Below are positions 50,238-57,533 of a DNA stretch of 64,000 nucleotides, piece by piece. A program made the translations under genes and the position numbers. A model generated the notes under the pieces. The model saw nothing but the letters and a program-made list of their open reading frames with translations. It ran no database searches and was not told where the DNA came from. Location of the stretch: contig CAWBKK010000004.1 in the NCBI GenBank assembly GCA_963789355.1, positions 1 through 64,000 on the forward strand, given 5' to 3'. The stretch comes from Gaiellasilicea sp963789355. Its GTDB lineage: Bacteria; Actinomycetota; Thermoleophilia; Gaiellales; Gaiellaceae. Positions within the stretch are counted from its first letter, which is position 1. Every line of letters starts with the position of its first letter.

Positions 50238-51436
50238 ACACCGGCCAGATCCGGGTCGACGGGGTCTCGCGCCACTTCCGCGTCCATGCGAACGAGGCGC
50301 GCAGCCTCAAGGAGCTCTTCATCCTCCGCGGCCGCACCCAGGCCCAGGACGTCCGGGCGCTCGAGGACGTCACGGTCGCGGTCGAGCCGGGGGAGGCGGT
50401 CGGTCTCGTCGGCCGCAACGGCTCGGGCAAGTCGACGCTGCTGCGCCTGATCGCCGGGATCATCAAGCCGACCTCCGGACAGGTCGCGGTGGGCGGCAGG
50501 ATCGGCTCGCTGCTCGAGCTCGGCGCGGGCTTCCATCCGGACTTCAGCGGCCGCGAGAACGTCTTCCTCAACGGCGCCATCTACGGGCTCAAGCGCGCGC
50601 AGATCCGCGAGCGCTTCGACGAGATCGTCGCGTTCGCCGAGCTCGAGCAGGCGATCGACCGGCCCGTGCGCACGTACTCGTCGGGAATGTACATGCGGCT
50701 CGGCTTCGCGATCGCAGCGCACCTCGACGCCGACATCCTCCTCCTCGACGAGGTCTTCGCCGTCGGGGACGAGGCCTTCCAGCGCAAGTGCTTCGGCAAG
50801 GTCTTCGAGTTCAAGCAGCGCGGCGGCACGATCGTCTTCGTCTCCCACGATGCCACTCAGGTGGAGCGGCTCTGCGAGCGGGCCGTGCTGCTGCGAGAGG
50901 GCAAGCTGGAATTCGACGGCCCCACGCACGAGGCGATCGTCCGGTACCGCAAGGTGCTCGCCGCGGAAGCCGACCCGGCCGAGCGCGCCGCCGGCCTCCG
51001 CGAGTGGGGAACCGGCGAGGCGACGATCGCGGCGGCGCGGCTCGTCGGCCGCGAAGGGACGGAGCGACAGCAGTTCCTCGCCGGCGAGCCGTTCTCGCTG
51101 CGGCTCCGGATCGAGGCCGAGAACGGGATCGCGCCGCCGCAGCTTCAGCTCGAGCTGCGCGACGAGGCCGGCCTGCTCGTTGCCTCCGACGTGCTCGACA
51201 CCGGCGGCCTCGGCTGGGCCGACGGCGCGCGCGAGCTCCGCTACGACGTCGAGCGCCTGCCGCTCTCGGACGGGCGCTTCCACCTTCGGCTCGGCCTCGC
51301 CGACGCGACCGGCGAGCGCGTGCTGCACTGGCTCGACGATGCGCTCACGTTCCTCGTCTACCCCGCGGGGGAGGAGCGCGGCGTCGTCCGGCTGGAAGGG
51401 AGCTGGGCCGTGGAGAAGAACACCGTTGAGCGATGA
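50234..51436 (+). CDS. wzt: ABC transporter ATPase, polysaccharide export (Wzt) with C-terminal domain
   Basis: A 400-residue protein. Residues about 1 to 250 are an ABC ATPase: Walker A GLVGRNGSGKSTLLRL, Q-loop region, signature YSSGMYMRLGFA, Walker B ADILLLDEVFAVGD and the switch VFVSHDATQV. Residues about 255 to 400 are a Wzt_C-type beta domain (LAGEPFSLRLRIEAENG, LRLGLADATGERVLHWLDD) that normally recognises the cap or end of the exported glycan. It pairs with Wzm at 46732. GTG at 50234 overlaps hemH by 4 bases; its end overlaps a 92-residue gene. Confidence 0.93.
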   Translation: MNTGQIRVDGVSRHFRVHANEARSLKELFILRGRTQAQDVRALEDVTVAVEPGEAVGLVGRNGSGKSTLLRLIAGIIKPTSGQVAVGGRIGSLLELGAGFHPDFSGRENVFLNGAIYGLKRAQIRERFDEIVAFAELEQAIDRPVRTYSSGMYMRLGFAIAAHLDADILLLDEVFAVGDEAFQRKCFGKVFEFKQRGGTIVFVSHDATQVERLCERAVLLREGKLEFDGPTHEAIVRYRKVLAAEADPAERAAGLREWGTGEATIAAARLVGREGTERQQFLAGEPFSLRLRIEAENGIAPPQLQLELRDEAGLLVASDVLDTGGLGWADGARELRYDVERLPLSDGRFHLRLGLADATGERVLHWLDDALTFLVYPAGEERGVVRLEGSWAVEKNTVER

Positions 51437-51711
51437 GCTCTCGTAGCTGCCCCGACTGGCCCAACCTGATGGAGCTCGCTCCCGATCTCCAGTTCATGCA
51501 CTACACGGTCGCCGAGGCGCAGCTCCCCGTCGACGTGCTGACGAACATCTCGCACGTCTCGCTCGGTGACGTCGCGATCTGCTGCGACCTCGAGCACCAC
51601 GTCTTCTACGCCCGGCACACGGACTCGCAGGTGGCCGAGGCGCTCCGCGGCACGCACTGGTACGAGGTGCACGAGTACGCAGAGCGCGGCCCCGGCGCCA
51701 CCGCCGCCTAG
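51433..51711 (+). CDS. Small protein of unknown function, coupled to wzt
   Basis: A 92-residue soluble protein with a compact, ordered composition: SSRSCPDWPNLMELAPDLQF, YTVAEAQLPVDVLTNI, VSLGDVAICCDLEHHVFYARH and DSQVAEALRGTHWYEVHEYA. Three cysteines (one near residue 6 and a CC pair near 49) and several histidines could bind metal. No family is recognised. ATG overlaps the wzt stop by 4 bases, so it is made with the ATPase; it may be a regulator or accessory part of export, but this is context only. Its stop shares CTAG with the convergent PolX gene. Confidence 0.65.
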   Translation: MSSRSCPDWPNLMELAPDLQFMHYTVAEAQLPVDVLTNISHVSLGDVAICCDLEHHVFYARHTDSQVAEALRGTHWYEVHEYAERGPGATAA

Positions 51712-53269
51712 CGCGCCAGCAGCTCGGCGAGCGAGAGCGTGTTGAGGACGGCGCCTCTCGGCGCGCCGCCGCGCCGCGCGGTCGCGACCGACAGGCGCAT
51801 GTTGTCGAGCCCGCGGACCGAGTGTGCGTCCGTCGAGCAGACGATCGGGACCCCGGCCCGGATCGCGTCGCGTACGTGGGCTCCGGAGAGATCGAGCCGG
51901 TCGGGCAGGCCGTTCACCTCGAGCGCAACGCCCGTCTTCAGCGCGACCGCAAAGACCTGTTCGAGGTCGAGAGCGTTCTCGGGGCGGTGGTTCAGGATCC
52001 GGCCCTTCGGGTGCGAAAGGCAGGAGGCGGCCGGATGGTGCATCGCCTCGAGCACGCGCTCGGTGATAGCCGCGCGCGGGCTCGTTGGCCCGCATGGAGG
52101 CTGATCTGCACCCAGTCGAGCTCCGCGAGCACGTCCTCGGGGAGGTCGAGCGAGCCGTCGGGGAGGATGTCGCACTCGCTGCCGCGGAGAATCCGGAACG
52201 GCGTCAGCATCTCGTTCGCAGCCGCGATCTCCTCGGCCTGCCTTCGGAGGTCGTCGGCGTCGAGCCCGGGGACGACGCGGACGTTGCGCGTGTGGTCGCA
52301 GATCGCCAGGTACTCGTAGCCGAGCGCCTGGGCGGCACGACCCATCTCCTCGACGGTCGCCTTGCCGTCGGAAGCGGTCGAGTGGACGTGGAGGTCGCCG
52401 CGGATGTCGCCGAGCTCGAGCAGGTCGGCGGGAGCCGTCGGCGCCTCGAGCTCCCGTAGCTCCGGCGGCGGCAGCGTCGTGGCTGCGAACCCACCGTGCG
52501 CGGCCAACCACTCCGGCGACCCGGTCGCGTCCCTGAGCTCGGCCTCCCAGGCCTCCGGCGTCGCGCCGATCACCTCGATCGGGTAGCCATCCGCCGTGAC
52601 CCCCACCACACGCCGCTCGTCCCGTTCCAGCACGGCGACGATCTGCGGCAGCGATTCCGCCTCGGCCAACCGGTGCCGCGGGACGACGACGGCGAACCGG
52701 GTCGAAAGCTCGCACGCCCTTCTCGGGTCGCCGGCCGGCTCGCCTCCGAGCGCAGCGGCGACGTCGCCGACCAGGGCGAGGGCGCGATTCAGGAGCATCC
52801 CGCGTCTCGGCCGCGCAGTCGCGAGGTCGACGAGGCCCTGCTCGATCCGCGCGGCGGTCTTCGGGCCGATCCCGGCGACGCGCTCGAGCTCTCCGGCCGC
52901 GGCCGCCGTGCGCAGCTCCGGCAGCGTTCTGATCCCCAGCGCGTGGCCGAGCGCTCGCATGCGCGGCGCAGAGACCCCGAGCAGGGTGGCCACGCCAACG
53001 AGCTCCGGCAGCGCCTGCGCCTCCAGCTCGTCGAGCTCTGCGATCCGTCCGGTCGCGACGAGTTCTCGGAGCCTCGTCTCGATTCCCGGTCCGATCCCGG
53101 CGAGCTCGCGCACCCGGCCCGAGCGAACGAGCGTCGACACGTCCGCCGGCATCGAGCGGATCAGGTCGGCAGCGCGCCGGTAGGCCCGCACGGTGTAGAA
53201 GCCGGACCCGTTCAGGTCGAGCAGGGCGGCGAAGGCGTCGAGGCGCTCGGCGAGGGCTGCGTTGTCCAC
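51708..53269 (-). CDS. PolX-like PHP protein with degenerate polymerase site; apparent frameshift near 52080
   Basis: About 520 residues if one base is restored near 52074-52092. Order: an 8-kDa plus helix-hairpin-helix part (FYTVRAYRRAADLIRSMP, LAGIGPGIETRLREL, VAGIGPKTAARIEQGL); a degenerate nucleotidyltransferase region; and a PHP domain with GDLHVHSTASDG, AICDHTRN, RGSECDIL, ISLHAG, SHPKGR and STDAHS, all metal ligands kept. In the polymerase part the GS-x-R-R-x6-D-x-D motif reads GDPRRACELSTRFAVVV and the third Asp is Glu in YPIEV, so DNA synthesis is unlikely. It may act as a repair-type phosphoesterase or 3'-5' exonuclease. Confidence 0.8.
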
Positions 53270-53272
53270 GAC

Positions 53273-53278
53273 TAGAGT
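53273..53278 (+). promoter_or_regulatory. TAGAGT -10 element for the F420 operon
   Basis: TAGAGT lies 8 bases before the cofC ATG at 53287, in the 17-base gap to the divergent PolX-like gene. Confidence 0.55.
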
Positions 53279-53286
53279 CTTGCCGG

Positions 53287-53886
53287 ATGGCGCAGATCGT
53301 GGTCCCCTTCCGCGGCGAGAGCGGCAAGCAGCGGCTCGACGCCTCGGAGGAGGTGCGCGCCCAGCTCGCGCTCGCGATGCTCGGCGATGTGCTCGCAGCC
53401 GCGACCGTCGTCGGTCGCACCGTCGTCGTCACGGACGACAAGGACGGTCGCGCCCTGGCGGAGGAGCTCGGCGCCGCGTTGGTCGACGACCCCGGCGATG
53501 GCCAGGGCGCCGCTGTCGGCGCAGCGCTCGCGGTGCTCGGCGAGGGGGAGGTGCTGGTCGTCAACGCCGACCTGCCGTGCGTCGTCCCCCACGACCTGCG
53601 CACGCTCTTCGGCGCCGCCGAGCTCGGCGCGATCGGCTACGTCGAGGCCGAGGACGGCACGACGAACGCGCTTGCGCTCCCCCGCAAGGAGCATTTCGCA
53701 CCGCTCTATGGCGCCGGCAGCGCGGCTCGCTTCCGCGACCACGCCGAGCGGCTCGGAGTGACGGCGATCTCCTGCGCAATCCCGAATCTCAACGACGACG
53801 TCGACACGCTCGACGATCTCCGCCGAATCGGGTTGCGTGCCGGCCCCCGAACACAGGCGGCGTTCAGCGGCGCCGTGCCGCAATGA
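53287..53886 (+). CDS. cofC: 2-phospho-L-lactate (or phosphoenolpyruvate) guanylyltransferase
   Basis: A 199-residue nucleotidyltransferase that makes lactyl-2-diphospho-5'-guanosine or its enolpyruvyl form for coenzyme F420. It has IVVPFRGESGKQRLD at the N-terminus, LVVNADLPCVVPHDL with the metal-binding Asp, and EAEDGTTNALALP followed by YGAGSAARFRDHAERLG. Length is normal. It is the first of four genes, each joined to the next by an ATGA overlap, with a -10 element 8 bases upstream. Confidence 0.93.
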   Translation: MAQIVVPFRGESGKQRLDASEEVRAQLALAMLGDVLAAATVVGRTVVVTDDKDGRALAEELGAALVDDPGDGQGAAVGAALAVLGEGEVLVVNADLPCVVPHDLRTLFGAAELGAIGYVEAEDGTTNALALPRKEHFAPLYGAGSAARFRDHAERLGVTAISCAIPNLNDDVDTLDDLRRIGLRAGPRTQAAFSGAVPQ

Positions 53887-54788
53887 AGGTCGCGCTCCTC
53901 TCGGGCGGCGTCGGCGGCGCCCGTTTCGCCCGGGGTCTCGTCGCTGCGGCCGGCGGGACGAACGTGAGCATCGTCGGGAACGTCGGGGACGACCTCGAGA
54001 TTCTTGGAATGGCCGTCTCGCCCGACCTCGACAGCATCGTCTACGCGCTGGCTGGACTCCACGACGAGGAACGAGGCTGGGGCCGCGCCGGCGAGACGTG
54101 GGAGGCGCTCGAAACGGTCTCTGCGCTCGGCGGCGAGGACTGGTTCCGGCTCGGCGACCGCGACCTCGGCCTCCACCTCGTGCGGACGCAGGCGCTCCGT
54201 GCGGGCGAGCCCCTCTCGGCCGTCACGGCCCGGATCGCGCGGAGGCTCGGAATCGTGCCGGCGATCCTGCCGGCCACCGACGACCGGCTCCGCACCTGGA
54301 TCGACACGCCCGCCGGGAGCTTCCCGTTCCAGGAGTGGTTCGTCGCTCGCGGTCACCGCGACGAGGTGGACGGCGTCCGCTTCGAGGGCGACGCGCACGC
54401 CGCGCCGGGGGTGCTGGAGGCGATCGCGGGAGCAGAGGCGATCGTGATCGCGCCCTCGAACCCGTACGTCAGCATCTGGCCGATCCTGGCCGTCCCGGAG
54501 ATCCGCGCGGCGCTCGAGGCGCGGCGGGTGCCGTCGGTCGCGGTCAGCCCGCTCGTCGGCGGTCGCGCGGTCAAGGGGCCGGCAGACCGTATGCTCGCGC
54601 GGATGGCGGGCGGTACGACACCGGAGCACGTCGCAGGCTGCTACTCCGGGCTGATCGACGCCCTCGTCGTCGACGAGTCCGACCCGACCGGTCCATTCGC
54701 GGTGCGCCGCGTGGTCACGAAGACGCTGATGACCGACCTCGCCGCGTCGCGCCGGCTGGCGGAGGCCGCGCTCGGAGCGGCCGCATGA
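53883..54788 (+). CDS. cofD: 2-phospho-L-lactate transferase (F420 biosynthesis)
   Basis: A 301-residue enzyme that transfers the phospholactyl (or enolpyruvyl) group to the deazaflavin Fo. It has KVALLSGGVGGARFARGL at the N-terminus, SIVGNVGDDLEILGMAVSPDLDS, and IVIAPSNPYVSIWPILAVPEI, followed by VAVSPLVGGRAVKGPADRML. These match the CofD/FbiA family over the full length. ATG at 53883 overlaps cofC by 4 bases. FO synthase genes (fbiC or cofG/cofH) are not in the window. Confidence 0.95.
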   Translation: MKVALLSGGVGGARFARGLVAAAGGTNVSIVGNVGDDLEILGMAVSPDLDSIVYALAGLHDEERGWGRAGETWEALETVSALGGEDWFRLGDRDLGLHLVRTQALRAGEPLSAVTARIARRLGIVPAILPATDDRLRTWIDTPAGSFPFQEWFVARGHRDEVDGVRFEGDAHAAPGVLEAIAGAEAIVIAPSNPYVSIWPILAVPEIRAALEARRVPSVAVSPLVGGRAVKGPADRMLARMAGGTTPEHVAGCYSGLIDALVVDESDPTGPFAVRRVVTKTLMTDLAASRRLAEAALGAAA

Positions 54789-55402
54789 GAGTCGCCGTCG
54801 TCGGCGGCACGGGAAGCTTCGGCCAGGCCGTCGCGGAGCGTCTCGTCGACGCCGGGGTCGAGGTCGTGATCGGCTCGCGCGACGCGGAGCGCGCCCGGGA
54901 GACGGCGGCGGCGCTCGGAGCCGCGGGGGCGAACAACGACGACGCCGTCCGCGGGGTCGACCTGGTCGTTTTCGCGGTGAAGGCGGACGCCGCGGTCGAG
55001 ACCGCGCGCGACCTGCGCCAGTCGATCGGCTCGACGCCCGTGCTCTCCGTCTGCGCCGAGCTCAGCTTCGGCCCCGGCGGCGTCAAGCCGACCGGAGAGG
55101 CGACTTCGATCGCCAAGCGGATCGCCGACGAGCTCGACGCACCGGTCGTCGCCGGCCTGCACTCGCTCGCGGCCGCCAATCTCGCCGCTGCGCCCCCGGA
55201 CGAGGACGCTCTGGTCTGCGGCGACGACGTGACCGCGAAGGCGCTCGCGCTCGACCTCGCGTCGCGGCTCGTCTCCGGCAACGCCGTCGACTGCGGGCCG
55301 CTCGCGAGCTCTCGCGCGCTCGAGGGGATGACCGCCGTGATCGTGAACGTGAACAAGCGGTACAAGGCCCACGCGGGTCTCCGCGTCACCGGACTCGAAT
55401 GA
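54785..55402 (+). CDS. npdG: F420H2:NADP oxidoreductase (NADPH-dependent F420 reductase)
   Basis: A 205-residue Rossmann protein that moves hydride between NADP and F420. It starts RVAVVGGTGSFGQAVAERL, with the nucleotide-binding glycines, then EVVIGSRDAERARETAAAL, where Ser-Arg marks NADP preference, VDLVVFAVKADAAVETA, and VVAGLHSLAAANLA. Length is close to the usual 210 to 220. It sits in the middle of the F420 gene set with 4-base overlaps on both sides, so it is made with the cofactor. Confidence 0.92.
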   Translation: MRVAVVGGTGSFGQAVAERLVDAGVEVVIGSRDAERARETAAALGAAGANNDDAVRGVDLVVFAVKADAAVETARDLRQSIGSTPVLSVCAELSFGPGGVKPTGEATSIAKRIADELDAPVVAGLHSLAAANLAAAPPDEDALVCGDDVTAKALALDLASRLVSGNAVDCGPLASSRALEGMTAVIVNVNKRYKAHAGLRVTGLE

Positions 55403-56142
55403 CCGCCGAAATTCGGGTGATCCCGCTCGAGGGGATCCCGGAGATCGAGGACGGCGACGATCTCGCGGGGATGCTGCTCGCCGCGGCCGAGCGGGCCGGT
55501 GGGCTCGAGGACGCAGACGTGGTCGTCGTTGCCCAGAAGGCGGTCTCGAAGGCCGAAGGACGCGTCGTGCGGCTGGACGACGTCCAGCCCTCCGAGCGGG
55601 CGCTCGAGCTCGCCGGCGACCGCGACCCGCGGCACGTCGAGTGGATCCTGCGCGAGAGCGCGCACGTCGTCCGCGTGCGCCCGCCGCTGATCATCGCCGA
55701 GACGCGCCACGGCTACATCTGCGCGTCGGCGGGCGTCGACGCGTCGAACGCGAAGGGGGAGGGGACGCTGATCCTGCTGCCGCTCGACCCGGACGGCTCC
55801 GCGGCTCGCCTCCGAGAGGCGATGCGCGAGCACACGGGCCGCGACGTCGGCGTCATCGTCACCGACTCCTTCGGCCGGCCCTTCCGGCAGGGCACGACGG
55901 AGGTCGCTCTCGGCGTCGCCGGCCTGAAGCCGCTGCGCGATCTCCGCGGCGTCCGCGACCGCACGGGCTACGAGCTCCACGCGACGCAGATCGCGGTCGC
56001 CGACGAGCTCGCGGGCGCTGCCGAACTCGTGATGGGGAAGGTGGATGGGATCCCGGCGGCGGTGATCCGCGGCGTCGACTTCCGCGGCGACGGCGCCGGG
56101 CGCGAGCTCGTCATCCCGGAAGAGCGCGACCTCTTCCGCTGA
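55399..56142 (+). CDS. cofE: Coenzyme F420-0:L-glutamate ligase
   Basis: A 247-residue GTP-dependent ligase that adds glutamates to F420-0. Visible: IRVIPLEGIPEIEDGDDLA, VVVVAQKAVSKAEGRVV, VRPPLIIAETRHGYICASAGVDASN, IVTDSFGRPFRQGTTEVALG and ADELAGAAELVMGKVDGIP. It lacks the C-terminal FMN-dependent reductase domain of the long FbiB form of mycobacteria, so dehydro-F420 reduction, if needed, must be done elsewhere. It is the last gene of the operon; a double hairpin follows. Confidence 0.95.
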   Translation: MTAEIRVIPLEGIPEIEDGDDLAGMLLAAAERAGGLEDADVVVVAQKAVSKAEGRVVRLDDVQPSERALELAGDRDPRHVEWILRESAHVVRVRPPLIIAETRHGYICASAGVDASNAKGEGTLILLPLDPDGSAARLREAMREHTGRDVGVIVTDSFGRPFRQGTTEVALGVAGLKPLRDLRGVRDRTGYELHATQIAVADELAGAAELVMGKVDGIPAAVIRGVDFRGDGAGRELVIPEERDLFR

Positions 56143-56160
56143 GCTTTCCCGCCGAGGGGA

Positions 56161-56215
56161 AATCCGCGAAAGCGGATTGCCCGTCGCGAAGACCCCTAAA
56201 GGGGCGGCTTCGCGA
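56161..56215. terminator. Double hairpin between cofE and DAO gene; includes dispersed repeat copy 2
   Basis: AATCCGC-GAAA-GCGGATT (56161-56178) is a 7-bp hairpin with a GNRA-type loop. TCGCGAAG (56184-56191) and CTTCGCGA (56208-56215) enclose CCCC-TAAA-GGGG (56193-56204). The second hairpin overlaps the last codons and stop of the DAO gene, and is the same element as at 10630-10659 (27 of 30 bases). It probably terminates both convergent units. Confidence 0.65.
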
Positions 56216-57224
56216 GGACTTCGCCCACGAGCGCGGCGAGCCGCTTGCCGATCACCGGCGCGAACTTGAAGCCGTGGCCGCTACAGGCGGAGCCGACGAC
56301 GACCCGGCCTCGACGTTCGAGCAGGAACTCATCCCCTGCGCGCCGTGTGTAGAGACAGGTCTCGAGTCGGGTTGCCGGCTCCGTGACTCCGAACCTGCTC
56401 TCGACCCAGGCCGCGGTGTGGGCGGCGAGCTCCGGGTCGGGCTCTCTGGTGTCCTCAGGGTCGATCTGCGGCCCCGTCTGGTGCAGACCCGCCTTCAGGA
56501 AGCCGCCAGGAGCCGGGAGCGCGTAGCCCGAGCGGATGCCTCCCGTCGTGTCGATCACGGACGGCATCGACTCGGGAAAGGCGAAGTAGGAGACGGTCTC
56601 CAGCGTCGGAACGGCATCGATGCCGGCGAGCCTCGGCGCCCAGGCGCCCGCGGTGACGACGGCCGTGTGGGCGCTCAGGCCGCCGACCAGGACGCCGTCG
56701 CCGTTCTCCTCGACGGCCGCGACGGGGTGCGATTCGCGAACCTGAGCGCCTGCCGAGACGGCGCCGGCCGCGAAGGCTGCCACGGCCTGGTCCGCGAGCA
56801 CGATCCCGCCGTCGGCCTGGAAGAGCCCGCGGCTCCCCGCTTCGACGCGGATCCCGAACCGGCGCTCGATCGCGACGGCGTCGAGCACCTCGTACGAGGC
56901 CCCGCACGCTTCGAGAGCGTCGCGATGGAGTCCCCAGTCGCCGAGATCGAGGCTTCCCCGGAGCTCGAGCAGGGGTCGGCCGCGCTCGGACTCGAGCTCG
57001 CGCCAGAGCGTGAAGCTCTCCTGCGCAAGCCGCACCCAGCGCTCGGCTGGATAGGAGACGCGGACGATCCGCGAGGTGCCGTGGCTCGAGCCGTGCGCAT
57101 GGCCGAGCTCGAACTGCTCGCAGACGACGACGTCGCGCCCGGCTCGTGCGAGCTCCCGGGCCGTGGCGAGCCCCATCACGCCGGCGCCGACCACGACCAC
57201 CTCGGTGTCGAAGGCCGCGGCCAC
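56196..57224 (-). CDS. FAD-dependent oxidoreductase, DAO/sarcosine oxidase-like
   Basis: A 342-residue flavoprotein of the D-amino-acid-oxidase fold. The N-terminus has VVVVGAGVMGLATARELARAG (FAD-binding), followed by FELGHAHGSSHGTSRIVR, which is the sarcosine/N-methyl-amino-acid oxidase signature with the His and Ser-Arg used near the flavin. The C-terminus has VVGSACSGHGFKFAPVIGKRL, whose cysteine matches the covalent FAD site of monomeric sarcosine oxidases. It should oxidise a secondary or N-methyl amine. GTG at 57224 follows TACGCT by 7 bases. Confidence 0.88.
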   Translation of the reverse strand: MAAAFDTEVVVVGAGVMGLATARELARAGRDVVVCEQFELGHAHGSSHGTSRIVRVSYPAERWVRLAQESFTLWRELESERGRPLLELRGSLDLGDWGLHRDALEACGASYEVLDAVAIERRFGIRVEAGSRGLFQADGGIVLADQAVAAFAAGAVSAGAQVRESHPVAAVEENGDGVLVGGLSAHTAVVTAGAWAPRLAGIDAVPTLETVSYFAFPESMPSVIDTTGGIRSGYALPAPGGFLKAGLHQTGPQIDPEDTREPDPELAAHTAAWVESRFGVTEPATRLETCLYTRRAGDEFLLERRGRVVVGSACSGHGFKFAPVIGKRLAALVGEVLAKPPL

Positions 57225-57231
57225 GCGACGA

Positions 57232-57237
57232 AGCGTA
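57232..57237 (-). promoter_or_regulatory. TACGCT -10 element, leaderless type
   Basis: On the minus strand TACGCT is 7 bases before the GTG at 57224 of the DAO-type gene. Confidence 0.5.
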
Positions 57238-57241
57238 ATCG

Positions 57242-57460
57242 TCAGCGGAGCAGCGCGAACAGCTGGCGTGGAGTCAGCTGCTCCGACGTCCCGTCCTCCG
57301 AGAGCTCGATCCGCAGACGTCGTGCCTGCTCGTCCAACGCGAGCGTCAGCCGCGCAGCGCGGGAGGTCAGCTCGTCGAGCGCCCGCGCCGCCGCGTCGAG
57401 TTCGGCAAGCAGCTCGGGGGGCGGCGAGTCGGGAATCGCGTACGGGGGCGAGAACGTCAT
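57242..57460 (-). CDS. Small coiled-coil protein of unknown function
   Basis: A 72-residue protein, TFSPPYAIPDSPPPELLAEL at the start, then a long amphipathic helix (LDAAARALDELTSRAARLTL and so on) with heptad leucines, ending LTPRQLFALLR. There is no membrane segment. It starts 73 bases from the divergent hybrid histidine kinase and ends 17 bases before the DAO gene. The reading frame has good codon use and no competing gene, but a non-coding stretch is possible. Function unknown; a small partner of the kinase could be imagined from position only. Confidence 0.5.
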   Translation of the reverse strand: MTFSPPYAIPDSPPPELLAELDAAARALDELTSRAARLTLALDEQARRLRIELSEDGTSEQLTPRQLFALLR

Positions 57461-57533
57461 CTCCTGCTCGGGTGATCGGCCGGGCCACGCTGTGCTTGAG
57501 CGGCGCCGCCACGCTAATTTCTGGCAGAGCACG

